A stretch of DNA of 64,000 nt, taken from Candidatus Scalindua sp. (GTDB lineage: Bacteria > Planctomycetota > Brocadiia > Brocadiales > Scalinduaceae). The notes below the pieces were generated by a model. The model ran no database searches, was not told the DNA's origin, and saw only the letters and a program-made list of their open reading frames with translations. The stretch is taken from the NCBI GenBank assembly GCA_021777035.1, contig JAIQZR010000010.1, forward strand, positions 85,274 through 149,273, given 5' to 3'. The position numbers and the translations under genes are program-made. The stretch's first letter is position 1; each line of letters begins with the position of its first letter. This document shows positions 1 through 7,713 of this stretch, piece by piece.

Positions 1-1037
1 ATATGCCCAGGCATACGCCCCGCAACAGGGTGTATTGCATAGCGTACGTCAATGCCATTACTTATGAGCATTGTTACAAGTTCCTGTAAGGCAAATTGTG
101 CCTGCGCTACTGCAAGCCCATACCCAGGGACGATAATGATTTTTTGAGCAGCCTCAAGCATTATTGATGCATCTTCTTCGGTATAATTAATAACCTTTCG
201 TTTCTCATTATTATTGTTATTTTCTGAAACTGTTCCGACTGGTCCAAAAATAATATTAGAAATAGAGCGATTCATGGCCTTACACATAATCCGGGTAAGT
301 ATAATTCCTGATGCACCAACTAATGCACCGCATATTATGAGTATGTTATTTGATAGGACAAAACCTGTCGCGGCAGCAGCAAGACCTGAACAGGAGTTTA
401 GCGTTGATATTACAACAGGCATATCTGCTCCGCCAATTGGCATGACGAACAGGACTCCAAGTATTAAGGCTATTGCGAGGATGACAAGTAAACCTGTGCT
501 GTTGGCAGGATTGATTGTGACAATAATACCCATAATCGGAAACAGGGCAAAAAGTAACATGTTGAGAAGTCGTTGGGCCTTGAACACTACAGGCGCTCCC
601 CTGATAAGTCCCTGTAGCTTGCCAAAAGCGACAAGGCTGCCGGTAAAAGTGATAGCACCAATGAACAGGCTTACAACCATCGAGATGATGACGTCGATCT
701 TTATATCTCCGGACAGCCGATTGTATTCTGCCAGTGCTACAAGTGCGGATGCGCCACCCCCAAGTCCGTTAAAGAGCGCCACCATCTGTGGCACGGCTGT
801 CATTTGGATTTTCCTGGCTATTATGGCACCAATTGCACTACCGATGATGAGGCCAATAATTATTAGAGTGAAATCCAGTATCTCGTTCTTTGTTAATGTT
901 ACTACGATGGCTATCAGCATTGCAGACATTGCAAGCTGATTACCCCTCCGAGCGGTCTTAGGTGAACCAAGGTTCTTTAAACCGAGAATGAATAATATAG
1001 ATGAGAGGAGATATGCAAGTGCGATGACAATATTCAT
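1..1037 (-). CDS. pntB: NAD(P) transhydrogenase subunit beta (partial)
   Basis: Membrane and NADP(H)-binding subunit of the proton-translocating transhydrogenase, which couples hydride transfer between NADH and NADP+ to the proton gradient. The ATG is at 1037; about 345 of the usual ~460 residues are present and the C-terminus runs off the left edge. The frame begins MNIVIALAYLLSSILF and alternates hydrophobic helices with a conserved loop rich in Gly around GLGGGASALVAL. A hydrophilic stretch with EDA, VPGYGLAVAQAQ and a following H-P-V-A-G-R-M-P-G motif starts the NADP-binding domain. It lies 5 bp behind pntA2, so the three genes form one operon. The call is firm; only the C-terminal end cannot be judged. 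Confidence 0.93.
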   Translation of the reverse strand, partial: MNIVIALAYLLSSILFILGLKNLGSPKTARRGNQLAMSAMLIAIVVTLTKNEILDFTLIIIGLIIGSAIGAIIARKIQMTAVPQMVALFNGLGGGASALVALAEYNRLSGDIKIDVIISMVVSLFIGAITFTGSLVAFGKLQGLIRGAPVVFKAQRLLNMLLFALFPIMGIIVTINPANSTGLLVILAIALILGVLFVMPIGGADMPVVISTLNSCSGLAAAATGFVLSNNILIICGALVGASGIILTRIMCKAMNRSISNIIFGPVGTVSENNNNNEKRKVINYTEEDASIMLEAAQKIIIVPGYGLAVAQAQFALQELVTMLISNGIDVRYAIHPVAGRMPGH

Positions 1038-1042
1038 CTGTT

Positions 1043-1336
1043 TTAGCTTTTTTTCTTTCCTTTCTTAAACATTTCCAGCATTCTGTCTGTGACCATGAAC
1101 CCGCCGACAACGTTTATCGTGGCTATTATTACGGCTAGTAGCCCCAGTACTGTGCTGAGCAGTGAGTGGCCTGCACCTGCGCTTATCAGGGCTCCTACAA
1201 GCGTTATACCGGAGATTGCATTGGTGCCTGACATGAGTGGTGTATGCAGCAGGGGAGGAACCTTAGCGATTGTTTCAAACCCGACAAAGATTGCAAGGAC
1301 AAAGATATACACTGACACTAAAAGAGGATCGATCAT
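1043..1336 (-). CDS. pntA2: NAD(P) transhydrogenase subunit alpha part 2 (membrane part)
   Basis: Small 97-residue membrane subunit corresponding to the C-terminal membrane part of the fused E. coli PntA. It has three hydrophobic segments (about residues 5-25, 38-60 and 63-85) and a basic tail (KKGKKKS). The central sequence HTPLMSGTNAISGITLVGAL is the family signature. Its ATG overlaps the end of pntA1 by 4 bp (ATGA type), and pntB follows after 5 bp. The split alpha subunit is the arrangement known from Rhodospirillum rubrum and many other bacteria. Confidence 0.95.
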   Translation of the reverse strand: MIDPLLVSVYIFVLAIFVGFETIAKVPPLLHTPLMSGTNAISGITLVGALISAGAGHSLLSTVLGLLAVIIATINVVGGFMVTDRMLEMFKKGKKKS

Positions 1337-2475
1337 GTATCAACTCCTTTCCAGATTGCCTTTCTAACGTGATCGTTTACAATCTTTCCATTGTATGTAA
1401 CACATGAGTTCTTCGTTATTTTATCTTCAAAATCGAGTTTTCTATCCTCAGCCATGTACAAATGTTTGAAAAATTCTGTGATATTTCTGGAATACATAGC
1501 GCTGGCATCAATTGGGAGTGTAGATGGAAGGTTTAATACACCGCATATGGTAACACCATGTTTGCAGATGTTTTTCCCGGGTTCTGTGATCTCGCAGTTT
1601 CCTCCCTGTTCGGCTGCCAGATCTATTATGACAGAACCTTTCTGCATTTTCTTTACTATCTCTTCCGTTATAAGGATGGGGGCTCTCTTTCCAAATAGCT
1701 GGGCAGTAGTTATTACTACATGGTTTTGCGCAGCTCTGTCACCAATGATTTCGTGCTCTCTCTTCATGAACTCTTCCGTCATCTCTTTTGCATAACCAGT
1801 GGATGTTTCGGCGTCTGCAACAAGTTCCATCTCTACGAACTGCGCCCCGAGACTCTCTACCTGCTCTTTCACTGCGGGCCTTGTATCAAATGCTTCCACT
1901 CTTGCGCCCAATCTGCGTGCCGTCGCAATCGCCTGTAGCCCGGCGACACCAGCGCCCACTACCAGTACCCTTGCTGGTGGTATAGTTCCGGCAGCCGTCA
2001 TCATGAGAGGGAAGAATTTGCCAAGGTATTGTGCCGCTATCAATACAGCGCGATACCCTGCTATACTGGCCATAGAACTGAGCGCATCCATGCTTTGTGA
2101 GCGTGATATACGTGGTATAAACTCCATCGCAAAACTGGTAATAGATTTTTCACTCATTAGTTTGAAAAAATCATCAGTTAAGGCAGAAGAGAGAAAACCG
2201 ATATAAGTTGAACCGTTTTTCAACATCTCAAGTTCATGTTTTTGAGGAGGCTGGATCTTCATGATCACCTCAATTCCTGAATAAAGAAGTTGCGTGTCTG
2301 TAACAATAACAGCACCTGCCTGCTTATATTCAGCATCAGGAAAACAGGCTTTTTCTCCTGCACCGGCTTCAATGAACAGTTCATGGCCCTCTTTTAAAAG
2401 ATGTGTGGCTATTTTCGGAATAATCGCCACACGTTTTTCCCCCTTATAAATCTCTTTAGGAATACCTATCTTCAT
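1333..2475 (-). CDS. pntA1: NAD(P) transhydrogenase subunit alpha part 1 (NAD-binding)
   Basis: Soluble NAD(H)-binding domain I of the transhydrogenase, 380 residues, usual length. It starts MKIGIPKEIYKGEKRVAI, typical of the alanine dehydrogenase/PntA family. The NAD-binding Rossmann motif is VVGAGVAGLQAIATARRLGA near residues 171-190, followed by a family motif EAFDTRPAVKEQVESLGA. A second conserved block (AQLFGKRAPILITEE and GSVIIDLAAEQGGNCE) lies near residues 258-295. The ATG at 2475 is first in the operon; no strong ribosome site is obvious. The assignment is secure. Confidence 0.96.
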   Translation of the reverse strand: MKIGIPKEIYKGEKRVAIIPKIATHLLKEGHELFIEAGAGEKACFPDAEYKQAGAVIVTDTQLLYSGIEVIMKIQPPQKHELEMLKNGSTYIGFLSSALTDDFFKLMSEKSITSFAMEFIPRISRSQSMDALSSMASIAGYRAVLIAAQYLGKFFPLMMTAAGTIPPARVLVVGAGVAGLQAIATARRLGARVEAFDTRPAVKEQVESLGAQFVEMELVADAETSTGYAKEMTEEFMKREHEIIGDRAAQNHVVITTAQLFGKRAPILITEEIVKKMQKGSVIIDLAAEQGGNCEITEPGKNICKHGVTICGVLNLPSTLPIDASAMYSRNITEFFKHLYMAEDRKLDFEDKITKNSCVTYNGKIVNDHVRKAIWKGVDT

Positions 2476-2843
2476 AATTTTATTGAATATATGTTTTAGT
2501 GAAATTGGTTATTATCATATTGGCATTACGGTAAACAAGTCAAGAAGTTATTTGATTTCATATTTTGCATGTTTGGGTTGCTTTTTTTCTGATTACTTGT
2601 AATTTTTTTTTAGAGGGCTTTAATATTGGTATTTGAATCGTTACAGGTGAATAAAAGTGCTCTTTTGCGACAAAAATTTTCCAAAAGAACTTGATTTTTT
2701 TTTAAAGTGTAATCAAAATATCTAATGATTATTAACAATGACTTTTAGTTGACAGCACTAATTATTACCGTAATATATTAAAGGAATATTTAGAGACAGT
2801 CTGCTTTTACGTCAAGACATTTAATTAATTGGATTCTCATAGT
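2476..2843. other. Divergent intergenic region between pnt and cbi operons
   Basis: About 370 bases of AT-rich DNA between two divergent operons. No gene, tRNA or B12-box was seen. It contains a plausible sigma-70 promoter for the cobalamin genes (listed separately); the pntA1 promoter could not be pinned down. Confidence 0.6.
2749..2779 (+). promoter_or_regulatory. Candidate sigma-70 promoter of cbiG
   Basis: A perfect -35 TTGACA (2749-2754) is followed after 16 bases by TAATAT (2771-2776), or after 19 bases by TATATT (2774-2779). This lies 65-70 bases before the cbiG ATG. Prediction from sequence only; no cobalamin riboswitch motif was found between it and the gene. Confidence 0.45.
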
Positions 2844-3629
2844 ATGAACTTAGCATTAATAGCTATAACAGGTGATGGAATTAATGTGGCTAAACGCATT
2901 AAAGAAAATCTGGCTGCCGAGGTTACGGTTTTTTTGCCACAGAAATTAAAGCAAACTACGCTGAGAGCAACTTACTATTCCAAAAAATTTGGTGATCAGA
3001 TAGCCGAACTATTTTCTCATTATGATGGATTTATTTTTATCATGGCATCTGGCATTGTAGTACGTACTATTGCACCGCATATTACTGACAAATATACTGA
3101 TCCCGCAGTGGTAGTGGTCGACGATGTAGGTCGTTATGTTATCAGTATCCTTTCCGGGCACGAGGGGGGAGCAAACAATTTAGCGCATAATGTTGCAAAC
3201 GTTCTCCATACAGATGCTGTTATTACAACTGGGACAGAGGCAAAGAAGGACATAATTATCGGCATAGGTTGTAAACGAGGTATTGGAAGTAACGAAGTTA
3301 AAGAGGCAATTAATAATGCCCTCCAGAATGCTGAAGTGTCTATTGACCGGGTCAGGCTTGCAGGCACTGTTGACTTGAAAGCTGACGAAGCTGGATTATT
3401 ATGTGCGCTGGATGAACTTGGAATTCCACTACGAGTGGTTTCAAGGTCAGAGATTGATACTTGTGCGAAAGATTATTCTACATCAGATTTTGTAATAGAG
3501 AAGATTGGAGTGGGAGGTGTTAGTGAACCGGCAGCTCTTATTTCAGGGAGGAAGACAAAATTAATACTAAAGAAGCAGAAATATCCCGGGATAACAGTCG
3601 CAATAGCACAGGAAAACTTTTCGTGGTAG
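2844..3629 (+). CDS. cbiG: Cobalt-precorrin-5A hydrolase CbiG (compact form)
   Basis: Enzyme of anaerobic cobalamin synthesis that opens the delta-lactone of cobalt-precorrin-5A. The chosen ATG gives MNLALIAITGDG, the usual family start; an in-frame TTG lies 15 bases upstream. The N-terminal domain carries FIMASGIVVRTIAPH, DPAVVVVDDVG and the signature SGHEGGANNLA (about residues 95-105). The C-terminal CobE/CbiG domain begins at IGIGCKRG (about 137). At 261 residues it is clearly shorter than typical CbiG (~330-350): the linking middle domain is missing, because VITTGTEAKK runs directly into the C-terminal domain. The end overlaps cbiH by 7 bp, so it is in one operon with cbiH and cbiJ. Confidence 0.9.
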   Translation: MNLALIAITGDGINVAKRIKENLAAEVTVFLPQKLKQTTLRATYYSKKFGDQIAELFSHYDGFIFIMASGIVVRTIAPHITDKYTDPAVVVVDDVGRYVISILSGHEGGANNLAHNVANVLHTDAVITTGTEAKKDIIIGIGCKRGIGSNEVKEAINNALQNAEVSIDRVRLAGTVDLKADEAGLLCALDELGIPLRVVSRSEIDTCAKDYSTSDFVIEKIGVGGVSEPAALISGRKTKLILKKQKYPGITVAIAQENFSW

Positions 3630-4339
3630 GTATTGGTCCCGGCAATATGGAAAATATGAGCATCAGGGCAGTTGAGGTTATTAAAAATTCTGACTGTGTT
3701 ATTGGTTATAAGACATATATTAATTTAATAAAAGAGCTGATTAAGGACAAAGAGGTGATTACTTCAGGAATGCGTGCAGAAATAGACCGCGCTTCTCTGG
3801 CTATTGAAAAAGCAGAAGCGGGAAAAGTTGTTTCTGTGATAAGCAGTGGTGATCCGGGTGTCTTCGGAATGGCAGGTCTGGTCTTAGAAGTTGCAAAAAA
3901 TTGCAAACAAAGAATTCCAGTTGAAGTTGTGCCCGGTATTCCATCAGAGAATGCGGCAGCAGCGCTCTTAGGCGCTCCGCTGATGCATGATCATGTTACC
4001 ATAAGCTTGAGTGATCTTCTGACCCCGTGGGATGTTATTGAGAAAAGGATAACACTTGCGGCAGAGGGAGATTTTGTAGTTGTCCTGTATAATCCAAAAA
4101 GTTCGGAGAGGAAATGGCAAATTGAAAAGACGATTGAGATACTGTTAACCGAAAAACCTTCTGACACGCCTGTTGGTATTGTAAAAAGTGCCATGCGTAA
4201 AAAGCAAAATGTAACAATCACTGATCTTGGCTCAGTATTGGAACACCCGATAGATATGACCACAATATTGATCGTTGGTAATTCAACAACATTTGTTTAT
4301 GATAATTACATGGTGACAAAGAGAGGTTACAACGTTTGA
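3623..4339 (+). CDS. cbiH: Precorrin-3B / cobalt-factor III C17-methyltransferase
   Basis: SAM-dependent methyltransferase and ring-contraction enzyme of corrin synthesis (CbiH/CobJ). It shows the tetrapyrrole-methylase motifs VGIGPGNMENMS at the N-terminus, SSGDPGVFGMA near residues 73-83 and VVPGIPSENAAAALLGAPL near 98-116. YNPKSSERKWQ sits in the second half. The GTG at 3623 is the first standard start, but the frame is open further upstream and reads GKLFV just before it, which resembles the normal family N-terminus. The true start may therefore lie slightly upstream, translated by coupling from cbiG. It overlaps cbiJ by 4 bp. Confidence 0.93.
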   Translation: MVGIGPGNMENMSIRAVEVIKNSDCVIGYKTYINLIKELIKDKEVITSGMRAEIDRASLAIEKAEAGKVVSVISSGDPGVFGMAGLVLEVAKNCKQRIPVEVVPGIPSENAAAALLGAPLMHDHVTISLSDLLTPWDVIEKRITLAAEGDFVVVLYNPKSSERKWQIEKTIEILLTEKPSDTPVGIVKSAMRKKQNVTITDLGSVLEHPIDMTTILIVGNSTTFVYDNYMVTKRGYNV

Positions 4340-5127
4340 TATTGGTGATGTCCGGTACTGAAGAGGGCAGGGAAATCGTAAAAATGCTGAATGATAAAGG
4401 CCAGGGTGTTGTCACAACGGTCGCTACTGAGTACGGTCATAAAATATACGAGAAAATTGGATTGGGCCATTTGTGTATTCAGGGGAGGCTTGATATAAGG
4501 GAATTATCTGAGTTCATACGAGAAAAAAATATTGTTACTCTGATTGATGCAACTCATCCATACGCAACTCAAGTTTCACTTAACGCAATAAAGGCAAGCG
4601 AAGAAAGCAATATTAAATATATCAGATTTCAGAGGTCTGCATCGGTAACAGAAGACGGTGACCTTGGTAAAACTTCTTTGGAAAAACAGAGGTTTGTACA
4701 CGTTGTCAAGGATATGGATGAAGCGGTCGGTTGGTGCAGAAAATCTGACAAAAAGAGAATATTATTAACAACCGGTTTTTCCGCTGCTGAAAAGTTTGTA
4801 AAATTAAAAGATGAAAAAGAGATTTACATCAGGATATTACCTATGTCAACGCATATTGAGGCGTGTGTCGATATGGGTATTAAGCCGTCAAACATTCTCG
4901 CTCTCCAGGGGCCTTTCTCATTAGAACTTAATAAGGCAATATACAACCAATATAAGATTGATGTTGTGGTTACAAAGGATAGTGGCAAGACAGGTGGTGT
5001 TCCTGAAAAGATGCAATCTGCAAGAGAAGCAGGAATTGATATCGTTATAATTAAGAGAGAAGAGATAGATTATCCGGTAGAGTGTTCATCAATTGATGAG
5101 GTTTTTTGTTTGTTGGGGATGGGATAG
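4336..5127 (+). CDS. cbiJ: Precorrin-6A reductase (CbiJ/CobK)
   Basis: NAD(P)H-dependent reductase of the corrin ring. The 263-residue frame starts at a TTG overlapping the cbiH stop (TTGA), giving LILVMSGTEEGREI, the usual start motif for this family. Further landmarks are DATHPYATQVSLNA followed by IKYIRFQRS (about residues 72-99), LTTGF near 147, and GPFSLELN plus TKDSGKTGGVPEKMQSA towards the C-terminus. All match CbiJ/CobK. It is last in the three-gene operon. Confidence 0.92.
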   Translation: MILVMSGTEEGREIVKMLNDKGQGVVTTVATEYGHKIYEKIGLGHLCIQGRLDIRELSEFIREKNIVTLIDATHPYATQVSLNAIKASEESNIKYIRFQRSASVTEDGDLGKTSLEKQRFVHVVKDMDEAVGWCRKSDKKRILLTTGFSAAEKFVKLKDEKEIYIRILPMSTHIEACVDMGIKPSNILALQGPFSLELNKAIYNQYKIDVVVTKDSGKTGGVPEKMQSAREAGIDIVIIKREEIDYPVECSSIDEVFCLLGMG

Positions 5128-5462
5128 AAACAGTTTAAGTCTAGACACGAATTGCACGAATTAGCACATAGGTTGTATTCATAAATTGACAGTTTTCAAA
5201 ATATCATGGATGATAGGTTAATTTACATGGAAGAAGCATATAGAATAATCGATTTGTATGGAAGTACATAGAACGCCTTAACAAGAGCCATGTAAGGCAG
5301 ACCTTTAAATTACCTTGCCGCATCAAAGCTCAAATTAGGATTACTGGTAAATTTTGGTGAGGAGAGTCTAACCCACAAATGAGTTGTTTTATGAAAATTG
5401 GTGTTAATTAGTGTAATTCGGTACGCCATGAGGCGTACATATGTCTGAAGTGACAATCTGAG
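5128..5462. other. Intergenic region with imperfect inverted repeat
   Basis: About 335 bases without a credible gene between cbiJ and the ammonia-lyase gene. A sequence CACGAATTGCACGAATTAGC (from 5146) recurs in imperfect inverted form near 5399-5420 (GGTGTTAATTAGTGTAATTC), so the block may be a decayed MITE-like element. A TTGACA at 5186-5191 could be a -35 box, but no good -10 follows. Confidence 0.4.
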
Positions 5463-7001
5463 ATGGTTATGAAAAAAATAGAAATCAATGGTGGCGATCT
5501 GTCCTTTTCTCAAGTTGAGTATGTCGTAAGAGGTGATGCAAAGATATCCCTTGATAAGGAAGTCAAGAAAAGGGTGAGTTCTGCACAGAAAATTATTAAG
5601 AAGGCGATAGATGGGAAAAAAGAAATTTACGGAGTAACAACAGGGTTTGGGGCGTTGAGTGGAACCTTTATATCTGAAGACAGAAGGAGACAGCTGCAGA
5701 GAAATATCATTCTGAGTCATTCTGCTGGTGTTGGTGATTGCTTTGATCAAGAAGTTGTCCGTGCCGTAATGCTACTGAAAATAAATGATCTTGCGAAAGG
5801 TCATTCAGGGATCAGGTTCGATACATTACAGACATTAGTGAAAATGTTGAATACAAGAGTGCATCCGGTTATTCCGGAAAAGGGTTCGGTTGGTGCAAGC
5901 GGTGATTTAGCCCCATTGGCGCATTTGGCATTGGTGTTAATCGGTGAAGGTAAAGCAGTTTTCAATGACAAATTGCTGTCTGGCAAAAAAGCGATGAAGA
6001 GTGCAGGAATTGAATTACGCGAGCTTGAGGCGGGTGAAGGATTGGCATTAGTTAATGGAACCCAGGTGATGACCGGTGTCGGTGCGTTAGCTTTAAATGA
6101 TTCAATAAATCTGCTAAAGGCTGCAGATATTGTGGCAGGTATGACTCTTGAGGTGCTGCTGGGTTCAAATATTGAATTAAACGAAAAAATTCATAATGTA
6201 AGGCCGCATAAAGGGCAAATAATCAGTGCTGATAATCTAAGAAGGATAACTGAAAATAGTGAGATAATGACCTCGCACAAAGATTGTTCAAGAGTGCAGG
6301 ATGCATATTCGATAAGGTGTTCTCCTCAAGTACACGGCGCTTCTATTGATGCCTTGAATTATGTAAAGAACGTGGTAGAGACAGAGATGAATTCTGCCAC
6401 TGGTAATCCTCTGATTTTTCAGGAGACAGAAGAGATATTTAATAATGGTGGTAATTTCCATGGACAGCCAATTGCGCTGGCTATGGATTTTCTTGCAATT
6501 GCCATTTCGGAGATTGCAAATATATCAGAGAGGAGAATTGAGAGACTGGTGAACCCTCTCTTGAGTGGCTTACCGGCATTTTTAATAGATGACCCGGGAC
6601 TAAATTCAGGTTTAATGATAGCACAATATACGGCCGCTTCTCTGGTTTCGGAAAATAAAGTATTATCACACCCTGCAAGTGTTGATTCTATACCTACTTC
6701 TGCGAATAAAGAAGATCATGTAAGTATGGGTACTATTGCGGCAAGAAAGTGCAGGCAGGTGCTTTATAATACGGAAAATGTAATCGCTATCGAACTGTTG
6801 TGCGCTGCTCAGGCGCTTGATCTCTTTACGAATCTCAAAGCTGGTACCGGGAGCATTGATGCTTACAGAGTGATAAGAAAACATATTTCTCACCTGAAAG
6901 AAGATAGAATCATTTCAAATGATATAGAAATAATGTATAATCTGGTTCACGATGGCAAAATAGTTTCATCGGTAGAAAAAAAAATTGGAGCACTAAAGTA
7001 G
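5463..7001 (+). CDS. hutH: Histidine ammonia-lyase family enzyme (MIO type)
   Basis: Aromatic amino acid lyase of 512 residues, as usual for HutH. The cofactor-forming triad Ala145-Ser146-Gly147 lies in GSVGASGDLAPLAH. Tyr56 in YGVTTGFG, the pair Ser85-His86 in ILSHSAGVG, and the Glu in SANKEDHVSMG are the residues that favour histidine (trans-urocanate formation) over phenylalanine or tyrosine. QVHGASIDAL replaces the common QVMGACLDQL and VQDAYS the common VQDPYS, so specificity is not certain. No hutU, hutI or hutG is nearby, so a complete Hut operon is absent here. An alternative ATG lies 6 bases downstream with a GAG just before it. Confidence 0.85.
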   Translation: MVMKKIEINGGDLSFSQVEYVVRGDAKISLDKEVKKRVSSAQKIIKKAIDGKKEIYGVTTGFGALSGTFISEDRRRQLQRNIILSHSAGVGDCFDQEVVRAVMLLKINDLAKGHSGIRFDTLQTLVKMLNTRVHPVIPEKGSVGASGDLAPLAHLALVLIGEGKAVFNDKLLSGKKAMKSAGIELRELEAGEGLALVNGTQVMTGVGALALNDSINLLKAADIVAGMTLEVLLGSNIELNEKIHNVRPHKGQIISADNLRRITENSEIMTSHKDCSRVQDAYSIRCSPQVHGASIDALNYVKNVVETEMNSATGNPLIFQETEEIFNNGGNFHGQPIALAMDFLAIAISEIANISERRIERLVNPLLSGLPAFLIDDPGLNSGLMIAQYTAASLVSENKVLSHPASVDSIPTSANKEDHVSMGTIAARKCRQVLYNTENVIAIELLCAAQALDLFTNLKAGTGSIDAYRVIRKHISHLKEDRIISNDIEIMYNLVHDGKIVSSVEKKIGALK

Positions 7002-7123
7002 CGTAATGACCTTTTTCGTTCTAAATTTTCACATAAGGTAAATTCATTACTATTTGCATACGATAGAGCTATTTGATCTGAAATAAACGGTAGTATACTT
7101 AAATTGAATGAAAGGAGTTGTTG

Positions 7124-7645
7124 ATGAAAGGTATGGTAAAGGTCAAAATTGGTTTGGCTGTTTTAATTTCTCTCGCCTGTATTGATGGTTTAATATTAAA
7201 AAGTGTTCATGCGCAACATACAGATGTTTTCAACCTATATCAGGACAAGGGGCCAAACAATCCAAATAATCTAAATAAAAATGATTTGACCAAGGATGTT
7301 AAGCCTGGTATGCCGGAAGTGGAGTTGATTGAAGTGGAAAATCACATTACGTACAAAGTTTCGGTTGAAAAGGGTAAATACGATGCAAAAGATCTCACAA
7401 TGGCAGATATTGAACTATGGGAGATTGTGGATAAAACACCATTTGAGTGGCATCAGATCGATTTCTATCAGGAGAGTGATATAGAGGAAATACACACGAG
7501 GACTTTTGGCAAACAAGGCTGTATTCGCAAACGTAATGGTAGTGTGTTCTGGCTTAAGGATGGCAGGAAGTGTGTATATTGGACACCGTGGTCTACGTGG
7601 GATTGCAGACCGGAAGGAGAAAGGGACATTGCAGTCTATCCTTAG
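7124..7645 (+). CDS. Small exported protein of unknown function
   Basis: 173 residues from the ATG at 7124, preceded by AAAGGAG at 6 bases. Residues 1-26 form a signal peptide ending SVHA before QHTD. The mature part is hydrophilic, Asn/Lys-rich at first (PNNPNNLNKND), then has an acidic region. It ends in a compact Trp- and Cys-containing segment (GCIRKRNGSVFWL, KCVYWTPWSTWDCRP) whose three Cys could form a disulfide. No family is recognised. It sits between the ammonia-lyase and the decarboxylase with modest gaps, so co-transcription is possible but unproven. Confidence 0.7.
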   Translation: MKGMVKVKIGLAVLISLACIDGLILKSVHAQHTDVFNLYQDKGPNNPNNLNKNDLTKDVKPGMPEVELIEVENHITYKVSVEKGKYDAKDLTMADIELWEIVDKTPFEWHQIDFYQESDIEEIHTRTFGKQGCIRKRNGSVFWLKDGRKCVYWTPWSTWDCRPEGERDIAVYP

Positions 7646-7713
7646 ACATATAAGATCAGATTATTGACGCCTTACTATCAAATAGATTCTATCTGTTAGC
7701 AAAGAGTGAAAAT

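Noticed and set aside
214..939. 241-codon open frame on the plus strand
   Set aside because: It is antisense to pntB; the minus strand gives a convincing PntB sequence throughout.
1391..2206. Several plus-strand open frames
   Set aside because: All are shadows of pntA1 on the minus strand.
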